Assembly (NCBI GenBank): GCA_030593065.1
Contig: JAUVHV010000012.1
Coordinates: forward strand, 1-46,554
DNA: 46,554 nucleotides
Source of the DNA: Candidatus Omnitrophota bacterium
GTDB lineage: Bacteria > Omnitrophota > Gorgyraeia > JABMRG01
Direction: 5' to 3'
Shown here: positions 15,247 to 23,796 of the stretch, one piece after another
How positions within the stretch are numbered: position 1 is the first letter of the stretch
Layout of the letters: every line of letters starts with the position of its first letter
The notes under the pieces: model-generated
The model's input: the letters and a program-made list of their open reading frames with translations, nothing else
What the model was told of the DNA's origin: nothing
Database searches by the model: none
Made by a program: the position numbers and the translations under genes

Positions 15247-15624
15247 CTAAGGCTCTATTTTGCTCGAGATTACTACTACTCCGCTTCCGGAGCTTTCTTT
15301 TTTCAGCTGCGCAATCTCATACTGTATGGATTGCAGAGTCTCTTCCATGATAGCCAACGTGTTCTCGATAGCATCAAAACGATTTCCTGTCTCAATAAAC
15401 CTTCTGGAAACATACGCTCCCATACTCTCCGTGGTTACCAGCCCGTCTTTATCTATAACCTTGGTACCTATAGGCACGAGGCGGTTTACCGCGCCTACCC
15501 GCTTAATCTCCATTCCCGGGCTGACTTCAACGTGTTCTTCATCTTCCGGTTTATTCTTCGCGTAGACAAGAAAACTGGAAAAAATAATAGCGGATAATAA
15601 TATTAATATATAATATCTTTTCAT
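15247..15624 (-). CDS. Small exported protein with C-terminal coiled coil (125 aa)
   Basis: Signal peptide MKRYYILILLSAIIFSSFLVYA, then a compact region (about 30-80; HVEVSPGMEIKRVGAVNRLV, GTKVIDKDGLV) and a short coiled coil (FDAIENTLAIMEETLQSIQY, about 84-103). It ends in a Ser/Gly-rich stretch. Function unknown. It is last in the PEGA/GT2/GH-A gene set, with GAGAGGAGTAGAG before its ATG. A periplasmic accessory role in the same polysaccharide process is only inferred from position. Confidence 0.68.
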   Translation of the reverse strand: MKRYYILILLSAIIFSSFLVYAKNKPEDEEHVEVSPGMEIKRVGAVNRLVPIGTKVIDKDGLVTTESMGAYVSRRFIETGNRFDAIENTLAIMEETLQSIQYEIAQLKKESSGSGVVVISSKIEP

Positions 15625-15652
15625 ATCTCTACTCCTCTCGATTGGCTTTTTG

Positions 15653-16705
15653 TTATTGTATCTTTATCAATCCGCGCGCTGTATCTATCCAGGAAGTATC
15701 GTGAAATCTCTTCTTCCTGAAAAACCAGTATTCCGCGCCCCACAAAAATATAGTATCTATACCGAGTGAGCGTAACTCTGAAAAATGCCTTTTCATCTGG
15801 GCGGGGCTGGATGTTATCGGCTGTGCCCGGTCCAGATGCACAAGCTTTCCCGGATCCCATGGTTCTGCCTGCAGTTCCGTTATCCAGAGAGTTATATTTT
15901 TTTTATCAACGCGCTCTTTTATGCTTTTGATATATTTTTTACGCTGCTTAAGCGAGGCCTTAAATATCATTTCCACGGAAAAAAACTTCTGGCCTATTGT
16001 AGGGTAAATATTAAGGCCCAGAATGTCGCAAATTTCGGTGGCGTCTTTTAGCGGATTGTTCGCTGACAAAAATCTGTTTACGTATCTAAGGAGCCTGTTA
16101 GGGTACGTCGCTATATTTATCATAAGCGGCCTTTGCATCTTATCGATCTTCCTTATCAACAGAGCCTCCTGTTTTAAAAAATCTTTGCTGATATACCATA
16201 GGTTCGGGCCTGCCCTGTCGAGTGGTTCGTTTTCAACCTGCCAGCAGGCAATGGCTTTTTCATTATTATAACGTTCTACAATTTTTCGCACAAACCTCAG
16301 TGTGTTTTTCCTTAAATATTCACTCCTTGAAACATCACAGGCATAGCTTAGTTCGGCCTTTTCAATAACCCACTCGGGGATAAAATATTCCGGCCAGCGA
16401 GGCGCCTTCATCCCGACGCTCAAGACAATCGGCAGGCCCCGTCTTTTGGCTTTCTCTATCTGAAAATCAAGGCGCGTAAAATTGTATAGGCCCTCTTTCG
16501 GCTCTATCTCGTTCCAGTATGCCCCAAGGCGGATAATATCGAAATCCATGGCGAGTATATTGTTGTAGGTGCTTTTCCAGGCTTGATCGAGGTAAGCGCA
16601 TTGGACAGGGCTGAAGGTTACTCCGACTTTCACGTCATCTGAAAAAGCGGGATTCGCGGAAAGGCTATACGCGATGATAAGTAAAATTAATAGATATTTT
16701 TTCAT
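15653..16705 (-). CDS. Exported clan GH-A glycoside hydrolase (GH5/39/42-like TIM barrel)
   Basis: Hydrolyses glycosidic bonds by a retaining mechanism if active. A signal peptide (KKYLLILLIIAYSLSANPAF) is followed by a single TIM barrel of about 325 residues. Early motif FDIIRLGAYWNEIEPKEGLY (strand beta-1/2, seen in GH42/GH35-like enzymes). Acid/base glutamate in WQVENEP (about Glu160), nucleophile glutamate in WITELQAEPW (about Glu277); both fall at the ends of strands 4 and 7 as in clan GH-A. I chose ATG at 16703-16705, with AGGA upstream overlapping the GT2 stop. It follows a processive-type GT2 gene directly, which suggests trimming or release of that polymer, as BcsZ does for cellulose; the substrate is unknown. 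Confidence 0.8.
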   Translation of the reverse strand: MKKYLLILLIIAYSLSANPAFSDDVKVGVTFSPVQCAYLDQAWKSTYNNILAMDFDIIRLGAYWNEIEPKEGLYNFTRLDFQIEKAKRRGLPIVLSVGMKAPRWPEYFIPEWVIEKAELSYACDVSRSEYLRKNTLRFVRKIVERYNNEKAIACWQVENEPLDRAGPNLWYISKDFLKQEALLIRKIDKMQRPLMINIATYPNRLLRYVNRFLSANNPLKDATEICDILGLNIYPTIGQKFFSVEMIFKASLKQRKKYIKSIKERVDKKNITLWITELQAEPWDPGKLVHLDRAQPITSSPAQMKRHFSELRSLGIDTIFLWGAEYWFFRKKRFHDTSWIDTARGLIKIQ

Positions 16706-16710
16706 ACAGC

Positions 16711-18351
16711 TCAATCCTTACGCCTCTTTATGGTTACCCAAAACTCCATATATCTGCCAAACATAAGGCGTGTCTGGGCATCAAGGGCAGGAATCGCGCT
16801 TAAGAAGATACTGATTGGCGGTATAAGCAACCATTCAAATGCATGCCCAATCCTTCTTAAGATGTTATGCCTGACTCTTCTTTTAGGCAGAAGCAGGAGG
16901 CTCAATATTATGCAGACTATCAGCCCGAAAGAGGCAAGGGTAAATATGGTTCCCGCGATCCGTGGAGCGCTATAATAGAAGATGCTCTGCTCATACTGCC
17001 GCGTCGCGAAGATCAGCGGCAGCCAGCTGACTATACTTAAGAGAAATGGCCATGTTGTCCAGGAGAGGTGCGCGTCAAAAAGCTTGATCGCGAGCTTTAT
17101 TCTTTTAAAGACCGGTATATTCTTTGCTCTCAGAAATGCTCTCATCACAATAGGGATATTCTCAGCGCCCCATGCCCATCTCCTCTTCTGCTTATAGACA
17201 TTTATAACTGTCCTCCACCATGTTTCAGCTTGAGTAACATCCATTGATAATGTAGTGTATATTGGAACAACCCTGTATTTTCCGTCATAATGTATATACG
17301 CCTTCCAGAAGATAGCGGAATCATCAGATATCATATCAACAGGCCAGTAATCTATATCTACCAGCGCCTTGAAACTCATGCTATGGCTTGAAAAAGTAAC
17401 CAGTTTTTCAGGGTTTGTCGCCTCAATAAGCTGGAAAAATGACGAACCGACATCAAGCACGCGCGCAAACCCCGGGGCCTGCCATATGTTATTATGGAAT
17501 ACCGGTATGGGTTGAAAACTCGCGTGTATCCTGTCGGGCGTCGCGAGATAATGATATGTAAGGCAGCTGAAATAATCAGGGCTTATTACCGTATCCGCGT
17601 CAAAACACGAGCAGATTACATTCTCATGCAATATATTAATCTTTCTAAAATATGCCTCTGCGCATCGCGCGGCAAAAGTGGTGTTGGCTGCTTTCACACG
17701 CGCTTCACCATGGATACCTTTTGGATGCAATACAACCATAAAGTGCTTAAATTTTTTACTGAATTTTTTCTCGATCTGCTTTATTCCTGATTTAACATTA
17801 TCAGGAGCCGACGCTTCAAGCGCTATTACAACAACTATGCGTTCAGGGGGGAAACTCCCATTTAACATGCTTTCGACGCCGGGCTCTACAATTTCACGGC
17901 TTTCTGTCGCGACGGCAAATATGGCAAGCTGGTATATATCCTTTAAGAGCGGGGGCCTCTCTTTTGTATTGCGGAGATGATTGATCTCAGTCTTATGGAT
18001 CAGATAAGAGAGCCATGATTTTATCTTTTTCGGCTTTTCCTTGCCCTCTAAATCCTTGTAATAGCTATCCAGCCTGTCGATACCTCTGGCCCTGCTCATC
18101 CAGTCCGTCTTCTTCTCCATGGATAAACGATAATAGGATAAAGAGAGAAATATATTCATATAGAAAAGCCTTAGCAGCCAATAGAGGTCGAAAGCGATAA
18201 TAGCAACAGCCGCTGCCAGCGGCCTTTTAAATGAAAATAGAACCATGCCTATAAGTATCGACCAGCTAAGCAGGCCCGGTAATATCTCGAAGAACCGCTC
18301 AAGAATTCTCTCTCTTCCCCTCAACTTGTGGCGTGAAAAATGGAATTTCAT
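16711..18351 (-). CDS. Membrane glycosyltransferase family 2 with QxxRW motif
   Basis: Processive-type polysaccharide synthase candidate, inner membrane. 546 residues. Two N-terminal membrane helices (about 28-70), a cytosolic GT-A domain with SCFDADTVISPDYF (DxD metal site), a later acceptor motif MISDDSAIFWKAY (D,D of the ED/TED type), and YKQKRRWAWGA, which matches the QxxRW signature of cellulose/hyaluronan-type synthases. C-terminal membrane helices (about 430-520) follow. It overlaps the PEGA gene by 4 bp and lies 5 bp before the GH-A hydrolase, so the three are one unit. Polymer identity cannot be read from sequence. Confidence 0.88.
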   Translation of the reverse strand: MKFHFSRHKLRGRERILERFFEILPGLLSWSILIGMVLFSFKRPLAAAVAIIAFDLYWLLRLFYMNIFLSLSYYRLSMEKKTDWMSRARGIDRLDSYYKDLEGKEKPKKIKSWLSYLIHKTEINHLRNTKERPPLLKDIYQLAIFAVATESREIVEPGVESMLNGSFPPERIVVVIALEASAPDNVKSGIKQIEKKFSKKFKHFMVVLHPKGIHGEARVKAANTTFAARCAEAYFRKINILHENVICSCFDADTVISPDYFSCLTYHYLATPDRIHASFQPIPVFHNNIWQAPGFARVLDVGSSFFQLIEATNPEKLVTFSSHSMSFKALVDIDYWPVDMISDDSAIFWKAYIHYDGKYRVVPIYTTLSMDVTQAETWWRTVINVYKQKRRWAWGAENIPIVMRAFLRAKNIPVFKRIKLAIKLFDAHLSWTTWPFLLSIVSWLPLIFATRQYEQSIFYYSAPRIAGTIFTLASFGLIVCIILSLLLLPKRRVRHNILRRIGHAFEWLLIPPISIFLSAIPALDAQTRLMFGRYMEFWVTIKRRKD

Positions 18352-19817
18352 TGTTCTTGTTCCAGCCTGTCTTTCATTTTTTCTTTCTTCTTATCCCTGG
18401 CTTCCTTCTCTTGTAAGGGTTTCTGGCCTATTATATCCAGGCTGTAAAGCTTTGATGACGCGCTGTCGAGGTAATAGAGTGTACCTGTATTTTCAGCATA
18501 GAAGAGGGAGCTGTTTGCTCTGACCTTAATCAGGGCGTCTAAGTGCGGCCTGCCCGTCTCTTCCATCTCTATAAGCCATGCCTGCGCCTTGTCCCGAAAG
18601 AGAATATGTGAATCTTCATAAACCCAGAAAGCCTGTTCTATGTTGCCCGCTTTTACATCAACCCATAGAAGTTCCGGGCCCTTTTCAAAAGTAATACCTT
18701 CAATAACTTCTGTCAGGAAATCGACAATACCAACTCTTTTCTTCTCCCACAAAAGGAGCCTTCTGTTCTTCTCATAAAAAGAGCTGCCTTCAACCCCGTC
18801 ATCCGTGAACCTGTAAGGAAGGTGGTTTGTAATCAGTTCACCTTTCTCGGTAATAAAGAGTATAATATCTTCCACTACAGGGAGAATCTTAAAAAAACCT
18901 TTGCCGGCAAAGAGCGCTTCGCCGATATGTTTGTCATCGAGCAGCACCTCAGCTGAGCCCTTATCAAGGTTTGTACGCGTTAATGCATAATCATTGCCGA
19001 GAACGTAAATCTTCTTATCTAAAAAACCAAAACCCGTAACATCAGTTATATACCTTGGATAGACAGCCTCGTTTATGATATCAATCATATTAAGATACCC
19101 TTTTTGGAAAGTAAATATCTGCCTAGGCTGTGAAGGGTCCCATGCTATCTTTTCAGGAGCTGTTGTAAAGAGTTCTGTAATATCCTTGATAAATGGCTTA
19201 TCACGATCAGGTTCAACATAGAGATATCTCCTGCCGGTGCCTGAATTCAGATAAAAGAGCATGCCGGGGGATTTGTCAATCGTATGCACGGCCGATACAG
19301 TCATATTACCATAATCCAGCCCTTCTCCCAGAAGCGGATATTGCTTATCATCTTTCCAGTAATAGATAACCCAGTCTTTAAGAGCGGGGCTTTTTCTCAA
19401 AACAAAGAAATCCACCCCTGTCAAAGGTATGAGGTTTTCGAATTTTTCATTCAGAAGAATCTTCGGTTCCCGTTTTTTCGGTATAAGCAGTATCTTATCA
19501 AAAACACTCGCCTTATTCGGGGCTACTGCAATATCATGGGACCAGTCCAGATAGTTATCCATGGAAAGCTTAATAGCATAATCAGCGGGATCCAGCTCCT
19601 GTAATGAAGATGGTGTTTTTAGTTTGGTAGGTTCGCCATTAAGGTATATCGAAGCGCCTGGCGGCACTGTAGACAGGTATATAAGCCCCGTCTTTATAAT
19701 AGGCTCTTGTGCATCCGGTTTAAATATAAAACCAAAGGCATAGAGCACGATTAGAGGGCATGCTATCAGATAGATAATAAGAAATATATAAAAAATTAAT
19801 TTTCTTAAAACAAGCAT
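18348..19817 (-). CDS. PEGA-domain membrane protein with propeller-like C-terminal part
   Basis: One N-terminal membrane helix (about 8-31), then a PEGA domain (about 46-95: STVPPGASIYLNGEPTK, PSSLQELDPADYAIKL), a surface-type beta sandwich with the PEGA consensus P-x-G-A and S-L. The remaining 390 residues contain repeated beta strands with dispersed W and Y, probably a beta-propeller. It ends in a Lys/Glu-rich helix. PEGA proteins are found on cell surfaces and S-layers; a binding or scaffold role is usual. First gene of the PEGA/GT2/GH-A set; ribosome site AAGGAAAGG before ATG at 19815-19817. Whether it binds the polymer made by the GT2 is inference. Confidence 0.78.
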   Translation of the reverse strand: MLVLRKLIFYIFLIIYLIACPLIVLYAFGFIFKPDAQEPIIKTGLIYLSTVPPGASIYLNGEPTKLKTPSSLQELDPADYAIKLSMDNYLDWSHDIAVAPNKASVFDKILLIPKKREPKILLNEKFENLIPLTGVDFFVLRKSPALKDWVIYYWKDDKQYPLLGEGLDYGNMTVSAVHTIDKSPGMLFYLNSGTGRRYLYVEPDRDKPFIKDITELFTTAPEKIAWDPSQPRQIFTFQKGYLNMIDIINEAVYPRYITDVTGFGFLDKKIYVLGNDYALTRTNLDKGSAEVLLDDKHIGEALFAGKGFFKILPVVEDIILFITEKGELITNHLPYRFTDDGVEGSSFYEKNRRLLLWEKKRVGIVDFLTEVIEGITFEKGPELLWVDVKAGNIEQAFWVYEDSHILFRDKAQAWLIEMEETGRPHLDALIKVRANSSLFYAENTGTLYYLDSASSKLYSLDIIGQKPLQEKEARDKKKEKMKDRLEQEQ

Positions 19818-19852
19818 CCGGCCTTTCCTTTCAAGGGCGCAGCACTTTTATT

Positions 19853-21019
19853 TTACAGAGCGGAATTTAGTATGTCAACAATATCTTGCGTGTTAAGTTT
19901 TTTAAATGAACCAACCTTGCCATAATGATTTATTGCGTTACGCGCCATTTCTTTGAACATATCTTTGGGTATGCCAACTTCTTTCAAAGACCGCGGCATT
20001 CCGAGAGATGTGAAAAAATCCCTTGTTTTATTGATAGCTTCATCAGCAATGTCCATTAAATCTTTTTTTGTATCTATTGACCATACATTTACGCCATATG
20101 ACGCTATTTTTGATACAGTCTTGTCGTTTAAGACGTGCTTCATCCAGTTAGGTATGATAATTGAAAGCCCCGCGCCATGGCTGATATCATATATCGCGCT
20201 CAATTCATGCTCAATGCCATGTGACGCCCAGTCAGCCTCTTTACCATTTCCTATCAAACCGTTTAAAGCGAGGGTTCCTGCCCACATTATATTTGACCTT
20301 ACCCCGTAATCGCGCGGCGACTCAAGGACAATGGGCCCATACCTTATGCAGACCTTAAGAAGCGCTTCCGCTATCCCATCCTGAATGTCACAACTCTCTG
20401 TAAGGCTGAAATACTGCTCAAATATATGCGCCATAATATCAACAACACCCGCGGCTGTATGGTATCTATTTACTGTAAAGGTATATTCCGGATCAAGGAT
20501 TGAAAATTGCGGCCTTATATGCGGAGTACAAAGCGCGAGTTTACGCTTTGTATCCTCTCTCGTTATTACAGAATTACCATTCATCTCTGTGCCTGTTGCC
20601 GCTAAAGTAAGCACACAACCGATATCAAGCGCTCTTTCAGGGGAAGCCTTATTAATAAAAAAATCCCAGCAATCACCATCGTATTCAGCGCCTGTCGCAA
20701 TGGCCTTTGAAGCGTCGATAACACTTCCTCCGCCAACACCAAGAATCAGGTCGATATTATTATCCCTGCATATTTGTATGCCCTCATAAACGCTCTTAAG
20801 CCTCGGGTTGGGCTGGATACCTGATAACTCATTATAACCGAGGCCCGCCTTCTTGACCTGCGCGAGCACCTGATCAAAAATACCATTAGACTTGACACTA
20901 CCTGAGCCCGTTACTATCAGCACTTTCTTATACTTAGTTTTAAGCTCTTGTTCAAGCGAAGCAACCTCACCTCTACCAAAATAGACCCTGGTCGGTATAT
21001 TGTATTCAAAATTCAGCAT
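19853..21019 (-). CDS. Iron-containing alcohol dehydrogenase (YqhD/BDH-type)
   Basis: NAD(P)H-dependent aldehyde reductase/alcohol dehydrogenase, cytosolic. 388 residues, the usual length. Nucleotide site GVGGGSVIDASKAIA (94-108); metal ligands Asp194, His198, His267 and His281 (VVDIMAHIF, WASHGIEHE, ISHGAGL), at the same positions as in E. coli YqhD. The PNP-like motif GIQPNPRL favours NADPH use, as in YqhD. ATG at 21017-21019 has GAGGAATAG upstream; directly before that lies the 103-nt hairpin at 21034-21136. Likely role: detoxifying aldehydes or regenerating NAD(P)+ in fermentation. Confidence 0.94.
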   Translation of the reverse strand: MLNFEYNIPTRVYFGRGEVASLEQELKTKYKKVLIVTGSGSVKSNGIFDQVLAQVKKAGLGYNELSGIQPNPRLKSVYEGIQICRDNNIDLILGVGGGSVIDASKAIATGAEYDGDCWDFFINKASPERALDIGCVLTLAATGTEMNGNSVITREDTKRKLALCTPHIRPQFSILDPEYTFTVNRYHTAAGVVDIMAHIFEQYFSLTESCDIQDGIAEALLKVCIRYGPIVLESPRDYGVRSNIMWAGTLALNGLIGNGKEADWASHGIEHELSAIYDISHGAGLSIIIPNWMKHVLNDKTVSKIASYGVNVWSIDTKKDLMDIADEAINKTRDFFTSLGMPRSLKEVGIPKDMFKEMARNAINHYGKVGSFKKLNTQDIVDILNSAL

Positions 21020-21033
21020 TTCTATTCCTCACA

Positions 21034-21136
21034 GCCTCCTGTGCCTCTTGCTGTAGCAGTGCTTTGGCTTTTTTTGCCATGAATCTAAATAAACGGCAAA
21101 AATACCTGCACTGCGAAAGCAAGAGGCGCGGGAGGC
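21034..21136. repeat. Long imperfect inverted repeat / 103-nt hairpin between antiporter and alcohol dehydrogenase genes
   Basis: Outer arms 21034-21062 and 21108-21136 pair at 25 of 29 positions; two mismatches become G-U pairs in plus-strand RNA. An inner perfect 8-bp stem TTTTTGCC/GGCAAAAA (21071-21078 and 21095-21102) stacks inside. It fills almost the whole 121-bp gap. Possibilities: a miniature inverted-repeat element, a regulatory leader of the alcohol dehydrogenase mRNA, or a plus-strand structured RNA. No T-run makes it a standard terminator. Confidence 0.75.
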
Positions 21137-21140
21137 GTAC

Positions 21141-22358
21141 TTATTTAATCTCACCTGCTTTTTTCAACGCTATCTTAACGCACACAGAACCTATTACCTC
21201 AGATATTATTGTCGCGCCGATTACAATCGCTATTATGATGTCAGCAAAACCTGAGAACGCGGCATTCTGTTTCATCAGAAGCGCTAAGCCCACTACAATG
21301 CCTCCGTAAGGTATAAGCCCACCTGCTGTATATTTCCTTACATTGCTTGGTGATTTCGCGATAGCTCCACCGCAGGCTGTACCGAATACCTTGCCCAGGC
21401 CTCTGAAGAGAACAAAGAAGATAATCATGATAAACGCGGTGGGTAATACTGAAAAATCGAGCTGCATGCCGCTAATTGTGAAGAAAACAAGAAATATCAA
21501 TTCTTCAGTATAGCGTTCAAGGACTTTAAATATTTCTCTCTGCATAGGATTAAAATTAACAACGATAATACCCATTACCATTGTAGCGAGAAGTGCGTCG
21601 CACTTAATCACATCCGCGATACCAAAACAGCAGGACAGGAGCCCGAATATCACGACTATTAATACGCCTTCGCTCTCTTTCGCGACAAGTTTTGTAACTA
21701 CGTTTAAGAGCAGGCCAAATAGCGTTCCCAGAAGCAGTGAGCCGAATATTATCATAAGAGGTACAGCTATGGATGAGTAGAGGCTGAAAGGAGTATTCCT
21801 TACAAAGCTTTGGGCTACAACAACAGCAAGGCTGAAATTCATAATCCCAAGCGCGTCATCTGAGGCGCCAACACCCATTATTGTGGATGTAACATTGCCT
21901 TTAGTCTTGTATTCATGGGTTATTGCCAGGGCAGGCGTGGGATCTGTTGGTGAAGCGATACAACCCAACAATATGCTAAACGGGATATATGTGCTAAACC
22001 AGTTTATCGACGGGCCCTGTATAAAAAAATGCGCGATTAATAAGAAGCCTATTGTAACCGCAAAAAAAGCGAATTGCGCCTCGCAGATAGTAATCCATAG
22101 TATGCTTTTGCCAAGCTTCTTTAACCTTGAAAATTGAAGGGTTCCGCCAATTGAGAATGTGATAAAGCAGAGCGCTAAATTGATAATAAGATTGGTACGC
22201 TCTGCCGCTACATGCGGCATAAAACCCATTATGCCAGGATTTAAAAATATGCCGGCTAGGATATATCCTGTAATCTTGGGAAGCTTTAGCTTTACCGCTA
22301 TTTCGCCAAAGATAAAACCCACGATAATAATTATGCCTACAATTAGAACCGGGTCCAT
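21141..22358 (-). CDS. Cation:proton antiporter (CPA superfamily)
   Basis: Inner-membrane Na+/H+ or K+/H+ exchanger. 405 residues in about 11-12 hydrophobic segments, no cytosolic TrkA-N domain. GCIASPTDPTPALAI (about 135-149) corresponds to the unwound TM4 motif of CPA1-type transporters (SATDP). GASDDALGIM (about 163-172) carries the acidic pair in the ion-binding helix. Starts in the first membrane helix (MDPVLIVGIIIIVGFIFGEI). It lies 10 bp after the ArsB/NhaD-type gene, so the two transporters are coexpressed. Ion choice is not certain from sequence. Confidence 0.85.
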   Translation of the reverse strand: MDPVLIVGIIIIVGFIFGEIAVKLKLPKITGYILAGIFLNPGIMGFMPHVAAERTNLIINLALCFITFSIGGTLQFSRLKKLGKSILWITICEAQFAFFAVTIGFLLIAHFFIQGPSINWFSTYIPFSILLGCIASPTDPTPALAITHEYKTKGNVTSTIMGVGASDDALGIMNFSLAVVVAQSFVRNTPFSLYSSIAVPLMIIFGSLLLGTLFGLLLNVVTKLVAKESEGVLIVVIFGLLSCCFGIADVIKCDALLATMVMGIIVVNFNPMQREIFKVLERYTEELIFLVFFTISGMQLDFSVLPTAFIMIIFFVLFRGLGKVFGTACGGAIAKSPSNVRKYTAGGLIPYGGIVVGLALLMKQNAAFSGFADIIIAIVIGATIISEVIGSVCVKIALKKAGEIK

Positions 22359-22368
22359 GCCTATTCTC

Positions 22369-23769
22369 CTATCTATAATACGGCAAGAGCATTATCGCGA
22401 CAAAAACGAAAGCCAGTGTTACCATGCCTACGATAATACCGATCTTAAACCAGCTTAAAAAACTTATCGAGATATTCCTTTTCTTCTCCAGGCTTCCTAT
22501 CGCGATTATATTGGCGGTTGAGCCGATAATAGTAATATTTCCTCCGAAGCACGCGCCGAAAAGCAGTACCCACCATAAAACACTTTTTGTGCCAAGCATT
22601 AGATTCAAGCTCTGTATTACCGGTATAGACCCCGCTACAACAACAACATTATCCAGGGCGCTCGATATGAAAGCGCTGCCAAAAAGAATAGTGGCAATAA
22701 GGCAGATCCTGCTCTCCGCGACAATAAAAAGAAGCTTCTGCGCCATGAGCTGAGTAACCCCGGTTGAAGCTAATACGCCGGCCTGGGCAAAAAGAAACAT
22801 GAAGAAAAGAAGCGTCCACCACTCTACGTCATGCTCTATATAACTCCTGGCCTTCTCTCTGCGCCAGACCATAATAATCGCTGATGATAAGAGGGGCGCA
22901 ATAAGCAGTACAGTGTTTTGCCCTAACCCCAGGGCCAGTTCAATACGATGATGCGCGGCTATAAGCAGGAGTGTTAGGCCGGAAATAATAAAACCTATCT
23001 TGAGCCTCTTTTCAGTAGGCACAGAAAGAAGCTGTACAAGTATGTCATTCGGCCCGTATTCGGCTATTTTTTTATCAAGCTCCTTGAGCTGTCTCTTGAA
23101 AATAAAAAGCAATAGAACAGTAAGGACAAATAAAGAGAATATCATAAGTGGAAAAGCGTATACTATAAAATGCTCAAAAGACAGGTTCGCCTTCGCTGCT
23201 ATCATAATACCTATAGGATTTCCTATAACAGTTCCTGCTGAACCGATATTTGTTGCAAACACTGATGCTATGACAAACGGGACAGGATTTACTTCAAAGT
23301 AATCACTCAGTTCCAGAATGACCATAATCATAAATAATATTGATGATACCTCATCTATGGCGCAGGCTAAAAGGCCGGATGTAAATACCAGCGCGACCAT
23401 AAACCTTTTCGCGCTTATATTTTTCATTATAAGGGTTTTCTGCAGAAGCCATGTGAATAGGCCTATCTCCTTAAGAAAGCCTACTAATATCATCATGCCT
23501 ATGAGGAAGAAAATAATCTCCATTGAAGAGTGCTGTATAAACTCCTGCAATGTCGCGACACCCGTAAAAAGGATAATCGTTGTGCCGAGGAAGGCAAAGC
23601 TTAATCGAAATTGCCAGAAAAGAAGCGTGCCTAATATTGACAAGCTGAACGCGCAAAGCGCGATTACCTGATTCGCATTGAAGTTGAGCCCGATACCAAG
23701 AAATCCAACAAAAATTACAGCTAAAAAGAGTAGTATGCTTTTATGGATAAGGTATTTTTCGTCTGCCAT
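22369..23769 (-). CDS. ArsB/NhaD/SLC13-superfamily membrane permease
   Basis: 466 residues with about 11-12 membrane helices. The family signature ATNIGSAGTVIGNPIGIMIA (about 171-190) and its repeat FGGNITIIGSTANIIAIG (about 421-438) are the two inverted re-entrant loop motifs of the ion-transporter superfamily. The closest described groups are NhaD-type Na+/H+ antiporters and YbiR/ArsB-like anion permeases; sequence does not separate them. It follows the ATP-grasp gene by 27 bp and precedes a second antiporter by 10 bp. Confidence 0.83.
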   Translation of the reverse strand: MADEKYLIHKSILLFLAVIFVGFLGIGLNFNANQVIALCAFSLSILGTLLFWQFRLSFAFLGTTIILFTGVATLQEFIQHSSMEIIFFLIGMMILVGFLKEIGLFTWLLQKTLIMKNISAKRFMVALVFTSGLLACAIDEVSSILFMIMVILELSDYFEVNPVPFVIASVFATNIGSAGTVIGNPIGIMIAAKANLSFEHFIVYAFPLMIFSLFVLTVLLLFIFKRQLKELDKKIAEYGPNDILVQLLSVPTEKRLKIGFIISGLTLLLIAAHHRIELALGLGQNTVLLIAPLLSSAIIMVWRREKARSYIEHDVEWWTLLFFMFLFAQAGVLASTGVTQLMAQKLLFIVAESRICLIATILFGSAFISSALDNVVVVAGSIPVIQSLNLMLGTKSVLWWVLLFGACFGGNITIIGSTANIIAIGSLEKKRNISISFLSWFKIGIIVGMVTLAFVFVAIMLLPYYR

Positions 23770-23796
23770 AGGAACTGATACCCCTGCTTTAATATT

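Noticed and set aside
21034-21136. Reading the long hairpin as a rho-independent terminator of the antiporter gene
   Set aside because: The stem is too long and is not followed by a T-run on the minus strand.
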